Made by a program: the position numbers and the translations under genes. 62,000 nt of DNA, taken from the NCBI GenBank assembly GCA_030141605.1, contig JAQGDQ010000558.1, forward strand, positions 1 through 62,000, given 5' to 3'. This DNA comes from Tubiluchus corallicola. Lineage: Eukaryota > Priapulida > Priapulimorpha > Priapulimorphida > Tubiluchidae. The notes under the pieces are model-generated. The model ran no database searches. It had not been told where the DNA came from and saw nothing but the letters and a program-made list of their open reading frames with translations. This document shows, in pieces, positions 10,602-23,300 of this stretch (the first letter of the stretch is position 1; each line of letters begins with the position of its first letter).

Positions 10602-13417
10602 ATGCCAGGTACGTTAGTAAGACAAATATTAAACTTCTTCTTCTTGCAACTTTGTAATGTAATGGTTCCAATGTAGATCAAGGAATTCTCGGATTCAACA
10701 AAGACGATAAGGTCAAGCGCAGCTTCGACCATCCAAACTGGACGAGGTCAGTTTTCAACAGTTTGTGTTGGTAGTTTTTCGCAAGTTCTTTTTTTTTGTT
10801 TGGTTTTAACTGAATACAGCAAGTCCTCACTTAGCGACGCAAGTGCGTTCCAGCAAAATGCGGCGTTAAGCGAAGCGTCGTTAAACGAGGCCAAAACTTT
10901 CATAGAACGTTATTAGGCCTTGCAACTTTGCACACATAATTCTGTTTAACTCTTCAACATTTTGTAGAAAATATTGACATTCACAAACCATTTTGTACGT
11001 CTGGTTTGAGACAAAATAAATTCCAATATTATCTTTGAGCAAATTCAAACTGTTATATTTTCCACTCGCTACCGTCAACACTGACAGAAAAATAATTACC
11101 AATTTCTACTGAGAAAAGGTCATTTCACTGTGCAACTTATACTCACAAAAACATTAATACTAAGATTAGCATTATACGAAACTCAGGAAAAGCAAAAGAT
11201 TCTTATCTAAATAAACCATCTATCGCAGTGGTTCCCAAAGTAGGGGTAAATTACCCCCCGGGTAATATGGTTTTTTTGGGGGGTAACGGGCACCCCTCTG
11301 AAAATTTTTAAAACTTCGCTCGGAATGCACTTTACGTAGTTTTCTTCTTGAAGAGACACAACAACACCTGGAAATTTATTTATGTCACGAGCAAACATAA
11401 ATAATTTTGCTTGCTTGTGGCATATACGTGTGTTTACTTTTTGAGTTGGAGAAGTAGTACTAGGTGGGGGGTAATGGACACGACCGGGTTTCCCGATTTG
11501 GGTAACGGTCCGAGAAAGTTTGGGAACCACTGATCTATCGGAAGTATCCTGACTGGAACTAATATACGTAACTTATATATATATAAAGAATATTAATAAA
11601 GTATAAATATAATATACTAATATTTTTTATTAAAAATCTATTTGTAGTGTGTTAGGTCACAAATTACGAGAAATTATCAAACGCGACCAGTTTTTTTACG
11701 CCATGGTTTTGTTTGCTATGCTTACTGCTTAACCTTTGCGTGTTTGTGCCACTTGTATCACGCAAAACAATTTTATCCAAAGAATTCACTGCAAATATCT
11801 ATAAAACTCAAAATAATAATACAAAATTTTGAAATAGCTATGTTATTTAAATAACTACATTATTAACTGCTTAATAAAATGGATGCTAAAGTTAAATTAT
11901 ACACTAAACGACTTACCCTTTGAAAAATATTTATCCTTTTAGCATAACAAACAACGTGTAATACGCAGACTATCAGTCAGTTTCATATTTCTGCTCACTG
12001 CAATGATAAAAGAATTCCTTTCATTTAGTTACATTAATAGATTAGTCAGCACATATCTTTGTGACGTACATTGTATGTATGTAAGAATACATTCATGAAC
12101 ATTGCATCTTGTCAACAACATGTTGTTTTTGCAGTCCTGACATGCATTATTTATCGCCACGTATTTTTTCCATAACAGCTATAGCTATTTTTAGCCAGCC
12201 TCTTTATTAAAATATAGAATAATTATGCCAGAGTTTCCTAAAAAGGCCTCTCAAAGGAAGATTGCTCATTAGGAACCATTTTTTCTGAAATAATCACAAT
12301 TATCAATTAGCCATTGTCGGTCAATTAGCAACTTCCAGAACTACACTTATATAATCTCCTTTTTCTGGGCAAGACTTTGCAGGCATCCAAACTGATCTCA
12401 ACAAAAACATGCAATGCTATTCTAGCAAATCTTTCATCTACGTTTCAAAAAGAATATTTTCCTGCTCTGCTGAACTTTGATACACCAGCTCTTTTTCAAC
12501 AGCTTGCTTTTCAATTATGTATAGGTTTTACATGTCAAATGTAGACCTGCGTTAACTCAAATGTAGATTTAGGTAATTCAGATGTATCTTAGTAACTCAA
12601 ATGTAGACTTTGGTAGTTCAAATGTGTTAACAATGGTTTTCAAGAAATCTTAAGCGTTTTTGGTAAGTCAAATGTAGACACATGTCAAGTCAAATGTGAC
12701 ATTGGTATCTCAAATGTGGATAGATGGTAAAGCTTAAGGATGTTAAATTTAATCTTCTTTAATTTAAATTTAATAATTGCTCTTGAGTTAAAATAACAAC
12801 ATTATAGGTTTACTAATATTCTGCAAACTTTACATACCATTGGAACTGTTAGAGAAAACAATACATTCTTAAAATAGACAATGTTTCTTGAGAGAAACTA
12901 ATTCATTAATGCAGTGCTAATGCATTACTTTAAAAACTAATTAGTGATTCACTGTTCATTGGGAAATGGGAACCGATTTATTCTTTTCTGTCGACATTTT
13001 TTGTAAAATAAAATTTTTGACAAATAAAATGTAGAATTCTATGTCTACATTTGACTTACCTAGGTCACATTTGAGTTACCAAAACACATTCGAAATTCCT
13101 ATGTCTACATTTGACGTGTAAAACCTATACAACAATTCAAGTCTAAAACAAAAAAGGAGGCAGTTTCTTTAGCGCTTGTCAACAGGAACATGTAACGAAA
13201 AAACTGAGCAAGGAGCATTAATAACTTTTGTATGAATTGTTTTAGATGTGTCGTCAGTTCGGGTACGCAGTTTCGGGGTGTGGACTTAATACAAATTAGA
13301 AGTGCAAGCGATATCTGCATCCGTACCACTCCAAACCAACAGCTTTGCACTACCAGTAGCAGACCACCTTGCTGGCCTTCAGACTGGGACAATGTTATTC
13401 CCAAAAGTGCACAATAA
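10602..13417 (+). CDS. Tentative small split gene (82 aa), function unknown
   Basis: Three phase-compatible pieces on the plus strand: 10602-10608 (ATGCCAG before GTACGT), 10677-10746 (acceptor AATGTAG, donor AG/GTCAGT), and possibly 13246-13417 (acceptor GTTTTAG, stop TAA). The first two give MPDQGILGFNKDDKVKRSF and DHPNWT, which look protein-like. The third adds 56 residues rich in serine, threonine and cysteine with no recognised motif. The third exon is the weak link: it adjoins a MITE and may be chance. If real, the gene is roughly head-to-head with the BCAP-like gene. No family was recognised. Confidence 0.25.
10816..10905. mobile_element. DNA-transposon terminal fragment
   Basis: CAAGTCCTCACTTAGCGACG and GTTAAGCGAAGCGTCGTTAAAC resemble ends of pogo/Tigger-like elements that contain start-of-TIR CTCAYTTAGCGACG. 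No matching opposite end was found. Confidence 0.35.
11226..11532. mobile_element. hAT-like MITE (307 bp) with perfect 8-bp TSD
   Basis: TIRs CAGTGGTTCCCAAA and TTTGGGAACCACTG bound the element. ATCTATCG occurs directly on both sides (11218-11225, 11533-11540), the 8-bp target duplication of hAT transposons. The 107-codon minus-strand open frame inside is not a gene. Confidence 0.93.
12521..13127. mobile_element. MITE with repetitive TIRs (CAAATGTAGAC subrepeats)
   Basis: Ends TATAGGTTTTACATGTCAAA and, inverted, TTTGACGTGTAAAACCTATA. Both arms contain several decayed copies of CTCAAATGTAGAC about 25 bp apart, so the TIRs extend roughly 100 bp or more as repeats. Confidence 0.75.
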
Positions 13418-13725
13418 TGGGGCTGATGTTCTCACTAAAAAGTTAAGCCAGCATCGACACAGATACAAAACACAGCCCAATGTTTTCATTAAAAACCTAG
13501 CAAGTACGTTTTTGGCCAAAATTGAGTTATTGGTGTCATGGCATTGCTGCATCTTACTACGAACAATATGATGATCTGAAATTTAAGCAAGTTATTGACA
13601 AATTAAAAACGTTGGTTAGTCACGTTTTGTCGAAATTTTCAAACACCCGGTATGTCCATGGAAGCACCCATTTCACCCAATCACTAGGAGTAGAAGTGTT
13701 GAAATTATGCAATAAGGAACCGTCG

Positions 13726-13911
13726 TACAAGTGAAGAGCAAGGTGACCTGTTCAATCCTTTATTACCGATAAAGCAATGTAGGTGACACTATAATCGCTG
13801 CAGTTTGTGATGCTTCTGTACAAGTGAAGAGCAAGGTAACCTGTTCAACCCTTTATTACCGATAAAGCAATGTAGGTGACACTATAATCGCCGCAGTTTG
13901 TGATGCCTCTG
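13726..13911. repeat. 93-bp tandem duplication
   Basis: TACAAGTGAAGAGCAAGGT begins at 13726 and 13819. The two units differ at a few bases only. Confidence 0.92.
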
Positions 13912-14651
13912 TGTATCTGAGGGATTAAACGAAAGGGGACTGACAACTCTTGTCTGGCTTGAGTGCACGGAGAAACCTTGTAACTCCCACTTCATGAAAA
14001 CAAGCCGCAGGAACGGAACACTCATTTGCAAGCACAAACAAGTAAGTCTGTTAATTTAAAAATTACTTTAAATATTTATTTCCTTCTTTTACAAAATAAT
14101 AAAGCATCTTTCATTAGGTATTCATTCCAAGTTTTAAGGTAGTCCATTAAATTTTGCTTCTCGACAAGTGAAAATAGTTTTTCCCGCGTTTCCCAGAACT
14201 GGTTAAAGCTTATGAAATACCAAAAGAGACTGAACGCTGGAAGCCAGGCACCAGACGCTTTGGTAACTCACAGGCTTATCTTTCAAAGTCCCAGGGATTT
14301 AGAGTTGAACTCAGTTGTGGTTCATTTTCGAACATGATTTAAAACTAATGACAGATGGTACAGCGGGCTGCAAAAAGTGGGAAAATGGGTTGTTTTGTGA
14401 AAAGGGAACAAACAGGAGTGATTTCTGCAAAGAGGTCTGGAAGAAAGGGAAAAGAAATCATCTTCCTAGTGGGTAGATAATCCATTGATCATTTTGCAAC
14501 AGTTGATAAGATCAAAGTTTTCTCTCTGTTGCTCTAAAGTTGACAGAGTAAAAAGGTCAGCATCCTCAGCTAGCCGAACACATCAGATTTGTGCTTTTCC
14601 CAGTGACGTTATAAGCACGGACTACTCAGATGATCATGCTTGTTGGGCGCC
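13912..14651. other. Intergenic DNA, no feature recognised
   Basis: Low-complexity signals and reading frames of the length expected by chance. No family motif, TIR pair or tandem repeat was seen. Confidence 0.5.
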
Positions 14652-15335
14652 GAGTAATCCACTTGCCGAAGTAGGACAATTGGCGTACATGGACTACCCA
14701 AGTAGGACACTAGAGACAGGTCGCGAATTGAGTTGTTAAGTGTACTGGCACCGTCCGTTGTCCTTGTTTATTTAATAATAATAACTGAAAACGTTGAATA
14801 ATTTATTATATATCTGATAAAAGAAAAGAATCTTATTTTGAGTGCATAAAATTTCCAATATTAAATTTGGCTTCGATATTAATCTTTTTGAAGTGAAATA
14901 AGCCCACTTATTTGATTCAAACATTTGCTTAAGGTATATCATTTTTTATTTTGTCTCGCTTCACAGACAGGTGATCCGTTTCACTACCTCTTGGACAAAT
15001 AATCGTTTTCTGCTAATTAAATGGGCTAGCGAGTTATGTGCCCTACATAGTTTCTCTCTTTAAAGAATTAGATACTTAGTTGAATGTTATGATGATATTC
15101 ATGGAGCTAATAATAATGATGATATTATTGTAAAAATGTAAATTGTCAAGGAGTATCCATCATTATTATAAAGTTACTTTTTTCTAAAACAAATTTAGTT
15201 TTACGTTTCATGATGTCATAATTCTCGACAGCAATCGCCTGTGCCCTACCTGGGTTGCCCGTGTACGACGCTGCTTTTCCACAAATTAAGCACGTGTTTT
15301 ACCGGAAGTGTCCTACTTCGGCTAGTGGTTTACTC
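14652..15335. mobile_element. MITE with ~27-bp TIRs (684 bp)
   Basis: Left end GAGTAATCCACTTGCCGAAG and right end CTTCGGCTAGTGGTTTACTC are inverted matches continuing through AGTAGGACA. No transposase. Target duplication not evident. Confidence 0.65.
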
Positions 15336-16333
15336 AGCTCCCTACAATGCTGACCACCGAATCATACTCAAGAATTAAAAATAACAAAAGACATTCCTGG
15401 ATGTGACGTGTCTTTAATCACAGAGATACATTGATTTGTTTCTCAAATGGCATTGCTTATGTAAGCATTCCACTTTGTCATTCCAGGTACTTTCAAAAAA
15501 CGGGAGACAGGTAAGACAAATTAAGAGATTCATCACAGATATAGACAATTTCGTTTATTTTCTGTCTGTCTCTCCTGTGATTCGCCTCACATACACCACA
15601 CGATAATTAATGAGATATACCATGGACTATACAGCAGCAAATCAAACAACGGGTCACCAAATGAGAGATTTTTGCATTCGCGATACGCTCGTTGATATTG
15701 TGTGTTAAACCCATCAGCTTAGTCTGAAATCGTTACTTTCCGCCAACAATAACATAGTTGCCAATTTGTATAATTACATAGCTTAAATAAAATACGTTAA
15801 TTGTAAAATGACGTTTCAGTACTTTAAGCAACGCAATTATAAAATTACCGTATTAATTAATTTTCACAGTCAACACGTCAATGTTACGAAAACAAAAAAC
15901 TTCAACCTACGAAATCTACGCGTATCAGCAGGGACACCTGTTGAATGTTGACGCAACGTTGGCGCCATCTGTTGAGTTTTTATGAAATTGTACATTTTCC
16001 ACAAGAATTATCATAATTCTGACTAGTGTGATTGTTATTGTCGTACTGATAAATTTGTTTTAAACGGTATGAAGACTTCACTGAATCTGGATCAATTTTC
16101 TGAAGTTCATAATAACAACAAGTCACGACCTTGTTTGGGTTTGTCTTTGCACCGTGAGCAACACAAGACAACAATCAACAAAGTTCGAAAGTATTTTTTG
16201 CATGTGTTAAGTTACATGCACCATTATAATTACAGAGTATGAAATAAAATCGAAAATGACTGCTTGAACAATTACATTTCAAAAACATTTATTTATTTGA
16301 AAGTATCATCACATGAAATATATGTGCACAGAA

Positions 16334-16334
<1 letters not shown>
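15336..16334. other. Intergenic DNA containing one CTCF-like core
   Basis: No coding exon was recognised. The minus-strand frame at 15980-16174 has no supported splice sites. CAGATGGCGCC lies on the minus strand at 15961-15971. Confidence 0.45.

Positions 16335-16379
<45 letters not shown>
16335..16379. repeat. (TA)n microsatellite
   Basis: About 22 uninterrupted TA units. Confidence 0.97.
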
Positions 16380-16381
<2 letters not shown>

Positions 16382-16946
16382 CCTCTTATAAAACAAAAAT
16401 GTAAATAAAAATCTCTCCAAGCAATTCATATGGACAAATTAACCACGATCTTAAGATAAAACCACGTAATACTGTTTATAATTTCCACATTACTGTATCA
16501 CAAAAACAATCTGTTCTTAAATAATTTTTCTTAATTTACGTAAACATATTTTGCTACGAAATTATTCCACATTTGGTTCATATAAACAAAAAATTATTAA
16601 ATATCCGACACGTTTGTTGGATTTCATATTAAACATAACATTACGTGTATGACTATTAACCATGCAATCACGCAGTATCTGACATTACTGAGTATTACAA
16701 ATTCACTAGCAGCATCATAAAAAAATTGTTCAAGAACTCAAACTCTCAAAAAAGCATTGTGACTCAATAAATTGTATAAACACAAGCAACTTTACTATAA
16801 TAACAAATTGATTCACTATTAATTAGATGATTACTATATCTGACATAAAATTTGTTTCATCCAAGCTCCTAATAAATTTCACGTCATTATTATCAAATCT
16901 CAGAAACAAATGAAAATGCCTCCAGCAAATTTCTTGTATAAACTTC

Positions 16947-17395
16947 AGGGTGATTCAGAAGAAACAGTGCGGTAGTAACATGCTTGGTACAAGCATACAT
17001 TGAAAATATGAAATGTACAAAGACGGAGTTATCTGGTAGGAAAAGTGAAGTTACGTAAATAAAATATTATTTTTACGTCATTATGATGTTGTTTTGGCAA
17101 AATAACAAGTGTTATTCAAAGCATCCAACCAGCTTATGGAGTTGAGTGTGTTTTTCATGACATGTAGTTTCTCCAGTTTGTGTCATCAAGTTAACAGTAC
17201 GCACTTCCAGCAGTTATTGTAGCGTAATCTCATACTAAATGACGTAATGCCCACATACTAAATACCCGCATTTCATTGTGATTTGTTCAGCATATCAGTA
17301 CATGTCTACTGCACTGTTTCTTCTGGAACACCCTGTATAAATCTTGAATATTTACAGAAGTTGAAAATAGTGCTACTGTAATATGAATTTTAGAC
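16947..17395. mobile_element. Repeat with CAGGGTG...CACCCTG termini, copy 1
   Basis: Ends CAGGGTGATTCAGAAGAAAC and GTTTCTTCTGGAACACCCTG are inverted repeats about 390 bp apart (16947-17335). Copy 2 at 22157-22551 lacks the left end but shares about 50 bp beyond the right end, so the duplicated unit is larger than the TIR-bounded part. Confidence 0.65.
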
Positions 17396-18031
17396 CAGCT
17401 CATGTTATAACACTTTATTTTTGCTGACTCTAGCATTGTTATGGGCTCAAATTAAGCAACACTTGGGCTTTGACTTTTAAATCTTTGGTAACTGTTGCAA
17501 GTAAGCCTAACATTAATGGCAACAGTGAGTGTCAGATGAATACATCCATGACAACAGCTTTCTGTTACACAATTGATAAATGTAAAATGACTAATTGATC
17601 ACCATGAAGTACAAGAAGAATATCGTTATCTTTTTTTATCACTTAATCAACTTGAATATGTAAAACTAGAATGATATACACAAGCGGCAATGAACATTTT
17701 AGCAAAAAAGCAATCATTTTCTGAGCAGATTTTGTAGTTGGCGAATCCTTCTTTTGAGTGTTAAGCGGTTTACTCTCTTTAGAAGCTCAGTTTGTTTCTG
17801 CTTTGTCATAGCAATAACACGCGAGTTTGACCTAACTGCAGCTCTCTCTAAATCCCAAGCTATAAGAACGTAACGAAAATAAACATGAAATTAAACAAAA
17901 TTTTGAAAGAAAATAAAATGCCATAAATGCAAAAAAATATAAAGGAAAGACACCAGATTTAGACATAGACACATTTTTACTGTCATAGTGTCAAATCTAC
18001 TTCTTTTGATTTAGCAGACTCATAAGAGGAG
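17396..18031. other. Intergenic DNA, no feature recognised
   Basis: No open frame, repeat or motif that I can support. Confidence 0.5.
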
Positions 18032-18587
18032 CAGTGGCATAACTAGTGGTGGACGGACGGTGCGTTCTAAGATCAGGCAGCACTTTTCAGAGGGCAGCAC
18101 TTTGACCAAGTGCACTGAAAAAGTTGAATCTGTTAGAACAGTAGAAAGCTAAAACACTTGACACAATTTAATTATCTGAGGCATTCTGCCTAAAAGTTTG
18201 CAATAAATACAAAGATAACTTTGTTAGATAGTGTTTACCTAGTTTTCTTTGTTTCAAAAATTTCTGTATAGCACACATCTTGAGTTAACTGTGAAGTACA
18301 TTTATAATCACACTCTTACCCATGTTAACATTTAAAGAAACTTCTGAGTGGCCTTATCACCTGGTAGGTTCTGTAGCATGTAGGGAGAATTTATTTTTTC
18401 ACAAACAATTTTTCAGCAGCTCTTTCTATTTTATCAACTTAACTCCATACTTATCGGAACTGCAAAACAACGTCGCTAATTTTGCAAATTTAAAATATAA
18501 AATCACGAGGATGTTTCACATTATATTTCTGATCGTGAGGAAGGGTAGAAAAACCAAGAGCTGCCACTAGCTCTAGCTACGCCACTG
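18032..18587. mobile_element. MITE with CAGTGGCATAACTAG ends (556 bp)
   Basis: Left CAGTGGCATAACTAGTGG and right CTAGCTACGCCACTG are imperfect TIRs. Its interior (GGGCAGCACTTT..., GTAGAAAGC) is shared with the composite repeats at 7374-8255 and 50515-51426. Frames inside it are not genes. Confidence 0.65.
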
Positions 18588-19076
18588 ATCATGCGCATCT
18601 TGGTAGAATAAATTGTCTTTTTCTTAACTCTTGTAGTTTAAACAAACATTTGACGGCAGACTTGGCCAATCTTTAAACAATTCTTGTTTATATTATGATA
18701 ACAGGTAGTTGAAAACAATTAGAAAATCGGGAACTTTTCAACCTGCGCATTGGTGTAATAAATTGGGTTTTAAGACTATATGAAGTGACAACTTGCAGCT
18801 TAAATAAACATTTGTTGGCCGAAAATGGTGCCGTCCTTGAGGCTATAGCCCTGAATCTTGGACACATTAGAGCGGCCACATCTCGACAATCATAAATATT
18901 CATTCAATGAAGGAAGTTAACGAATGGGAATAATCTGCCTGCCATGGAGATTGCCGAATCAACCATGGTAAAGTTTAAATCCTTAATCGACAATTATTTT
19001 GTGGAAAAATATGGGGTTTCTATGAGTGTACTCACTTAAACCTTAAACTGACAGCATGACATTATAACAGTAAACA

Positions 19077-19353
<277 letters not shown>

Positions 19354-20063
19354 ATATAAAATGCCATATACCATCAAAATTAATAGACAGGGACAGGAAG
19401 AAAATAAAAAACAGTCGCTAAGCACCCGTCCATTTCCTCCCTACTATAAGCAAATCCATCGATTAGGTAGGATATTTTTTCAACAACTTGCTGACTAAGT
19501 GCGCGTTAATAGCTCAAAATTTAACCCGCATACGTGTATGTTAGTTGTGCATCTTGAAAGCTCGCCAGCACAGTTCTAGACACTGAATTTTTCCGTTACG
19601 CAAACGGGCTGCTTACTGTTAGAAAAATGCAGTTTCAATGTCGAATTCCTTCGAACAACCACCCATTAACCTAATAATCTCATTCTTCCTTAATAACGAC
19701 AATTATTTTAGACATCTTCCCACTTAATTGCATTAGGCACGTCATATGGTTAGTAGCTTTATAATACCAAAAGCAAAATGTCAATGTTCGGTCAGTAGAT
19801 AAATAAAAACATTTTTCTACATGCACAAACCAGAAAGCTTATTTAGGGCAAATATTTACAAGATCAAAAAACAACATAAAAAAATACAAAAGAAAAAACA
19901 TTCCAACCCGCAGAAGCGAAAATGGGACATTTTGTATTGGGAAGACATTTGAAGGAGCTGCATTTCAAGAACACTATAGCTGAACAAACAAATTAAAAGA
20001 GCTGCGATTACAGCTCACATCTTTCACATTCACTTTCATGTAAGAGTAAAAGAAAACTGCCGT
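19354..20063. other. Ceramidase 3' flank, no gene recognised
   Basis: Probable 3'UTR of the ceramidase transcript (minus strand) at its right edge. I could not place the poly(A) site. Confidence 0.4.
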
Positions 20064-20334
20064 TCACAGGTTTAACAAAGCCGATAAGATCATTCGGATT
20101 AGAGATTCCCACTTGCCTTCTAATCTTTCCCTTGTTCCGTTTACTAATTCGTCTTCGTCGCTGACCACGAACGTGTCTGACGTACCGCTGTACGGAGTGA
20201 TTTTTCCACTGATCGATCGTTCATTCCCGAAGTGACGAATGCGATAAACTCCCAGCTTCACTGAAGGTGGAATAGTCCACTCTACCGTGGCTTCGCTATG
20301 GCCCAAAATTGTTGATGTTCGTTCCCACGAAAAC
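20064..20334 (-). CDS. ASAH2: Neutral ceramidase exon 16 (stop codon)
   Basis: Residues 636-724 and the TGA at 20066-20064. It begins FSWERTST and holds ATVEWTIPPSVKLGVYRIR then HFGNERS, the C-terminal domain's conserved end. About 35 residues beyond the usual family end, a hydrophobic tail (LIRMILSALLNL) closes the protein. It could associate with membrane, but this is inference. I did not find a convincing AATAAA on the minus strand soon after the stop. Confidence 0.94.
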
Positions 20335-23300
20335 CTGAAGACATGAAAATACTAGCAGACCTAAAATTATCACTTTTCTTGAACATAAAACTAAATTTTC
20401 TGCTGCCTAAATTAAACAAGAGAATTTTGTTTCTCAAAAAAAAAACTCAGGCAACTTCTGGTGAGAAAAGAATTACTAAAAGTTCATTGTCATTAATATA
20501 AATAGAGATAAGCAAAACACCAGGAAGACAGAGCAAATACATTTAAGAAATTTTTTTGGCAAAATCAGCCATTTTGTAATTGCAGCAAATATGGTATTGC
20601 CAATAAATTCCACATAATCAAAGACAGATCGGCCTTTTTTCAATTTTCAACCTACGACTAACACAATTTTGCAGTTATCTAATATCTAAGGCGACAACAT
20701 TGACTCAAAAGCAAGAATTTAAAAAATATATTAAAATTTCAAAAAATTGACAACTAATTCTCCCATTTGCAATTCGATTATAATATACTAGTGGATTTTA
20801 CTGATCTGCTTAACGGAGTGCGTTTGTCTTCTGCTATACTCAACTAACATGAATGTGTAAAGGCAATATGTAGTACAGGTATGCTCACAAAAACAGTTCA
20901 TAGATCATCTCGAACATTTCAGCATATGAAGAGTACCCGTATTGCTGTTTGCCAGGAGGCAATTTTTAACTCATTTAACAATAAGAACTCCATGCAGTGT
21001 CAAGCAGATGCTTAACATTTAGAACAGTATTTTATTTGCAGTTATACTTTTGTGATTAAAGGAACAATTCTTAAATTAGTATAATTCAAAACATTTATAT
21101 TTGTACTTATGCGGTATGGCAGTATTATATGTAATTATTTTGTTGTTGTTATTTCAGCCTGATCATTGATGCAATATCATAAATAAATCACTTTGATTGA
21201 TTCAGCAAAAACTTCCATACTTATTTAGTTCATACTTCTGCAACATTACAACTTTCACAATCTTACAGTAAAGTTTCAAATGCAAGACAAAAGCAGATTA
21301 AAATGAAAATCAGTTCACCTAGTTTCCCATGATGCATCAGTGTACTCAGTTATCCAGTATGAAGTGGCTGGATCCCATCGCTCAACTGTTAAGAATGTTG
21401 CTCCAGTCTGCATATCACAAATAATGAAATTGATAATAAAGATATGTCATTAGCTATGTGTACTGTGTAGTCCATTATGTTGTTAAAGAGTCGATATTTA
21501 ACTATTGCAACCTGCTTGCGCTATAAATTTTCTTAGTAAGTAAATGGATGCAAAAATGTGCAGGGGCGGAACTAGGGGGGGAGCGAGGGGGGCTGTCAAA
21601 ATTTGGCCCCCCTGCAAAATCGAACAAATAATTTTTTTGCAGTGAAAATTGCAGTTCGCATGTAATCATTTTCAATATGAATTAGAATTAGGTAAAAAAA
21701 TGTTTGGTAGCTTCAGTGTATTTAATTAGAGGCACATTAATAACGTTAGGTTAACTGAGAGTTAATTTTCTCATTATTGCTCTGTCCGCTGCCCCATCCT
21801 ACACACATGCTAATTATAGGCCTGCATGCAGTATAAAAGGGGTTAAAATTGGCTTAACCATTATTTAACCACTTCGGATACCTCGCCCCACAGAAAATTT
21901 TTGCCCCCCCCCCTCCCCCCTGCTTGCCACATCTATTTCCGGCCCTAAAGATGTGCAAGTAAATGAAGACACATATTGGAATTTACATAATACCGTAAGA
22001 AGTGCCTAACGTCAGAAGACCATTTATTTAAAAATAAATAATTCACAAAAAAACAGACAAAATAAGCAGATTAGAAAACAAGAACAAAAAATAAAAACTA
22101 GCACAATTATATGCACGTATTACTAAATGAAATAAATTCATTAAGCAAATGACTAACATGCTGGGTACAAGCATACATTGAAAATATGAAATGTACAAAG
22201 ACGGAGTCATCTGGTAGGAAAAGTGAAGTTACGTAAATAAAATATTATTTTTACGTCATTATGATGTTGTTTTGACAAAATAACAAGTGATATTCAAAGC
22301 ATCCAACCAGCTTATGGACTTTTGTGTGTTTTTCATAACATGTAGTTTCTCCAGTTTGCGTCATTAAGTTAATAGTACACACTTCCAGCAGTTATTGTAG
22401 TGTAATCTCATACTAAATGATGTAATGCTCAACACACATTTCATTGCGATTTGTTCAGCATATCAGTACATGTCTACTGTACTGTTTCTTCTGGAACACC
22501 CTGTATAAGTCTTGAGTAATTGCCAGCAGTTGAAAATAGTATTACTATTACTAAACAAAATAAATTCATTAGGCAAATGACTAATATTCGTAGAAAAACC
22601 CACACATAATCATGCATTTATACTTCAAAAATAAAGCCCTTGTAATACGAACAAAAGTGTAATGTGACATGGCAACATTTTTATAAACAGCCTCCCTCAG
22701 AAAATACAGCTTGAAATACTTGAAAATCATTACAAATATCTCATTTCCATGAGCGTCATAAACAGATTCCTTCTAACTAGTTATATTATTTAAATAGAAT
22801 TTTATTTAGTTGAAATAAAATGCAAAATCTTCGGTTTATGACGGTAATTTTTCCTTGAAATCGCCTAAATAAAAACAAGAAAACAAGCAAAGTGAAACAA
22901 CAAAGAAAAAAGAAACAGTTAATAAGTTTCGACCAGACGGTTTAGTCTACAGGTAACGCGTCTGCTTTCCGTCTGGGAGGTCGTGAGTTCGAACCAGCAG
23001 CCAGGTCATACCAAAGACTTTAAAAATGGTACCTGCTGTTGCCCTGCCTGGCGCGTGGTATTTAGGGTAAAAGTGGGGTGATAATAGTCTCTGTTATGCA
23101 GTTGTAGGTTGTTGTTTACAGTCGGCGATAATAGCTCTTTGAGTTAATGTTAATTGTTGACCCAAAAGCCGACTTTAAATAAAGATTATTATTATTATTA
23201 TTATTATTATTAATAAGTATTTATTCCTACCATCAGGTCGTTACGAGGATTGCCAGCCACAAAGACGACTTTAACCGTGTCATTGATGTTGTACTTTGGC

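Noticed and set aside
11207-11530. 107-codon minus-strand protein
   Set aside because: It spans a hAT MITE from end to end with no domain.
13302-13734. Overlapping frames that could form a transposase or Copia-like fragment
   Set aside because: A faint ADVLTKKL-like match was all I could find; no catalytic motif or second frame supported it.
15980-16174. First exon of the BCAP-like gene
   Set aside because: No consensus donor in the required phase and no similarity; position alone is not enough.
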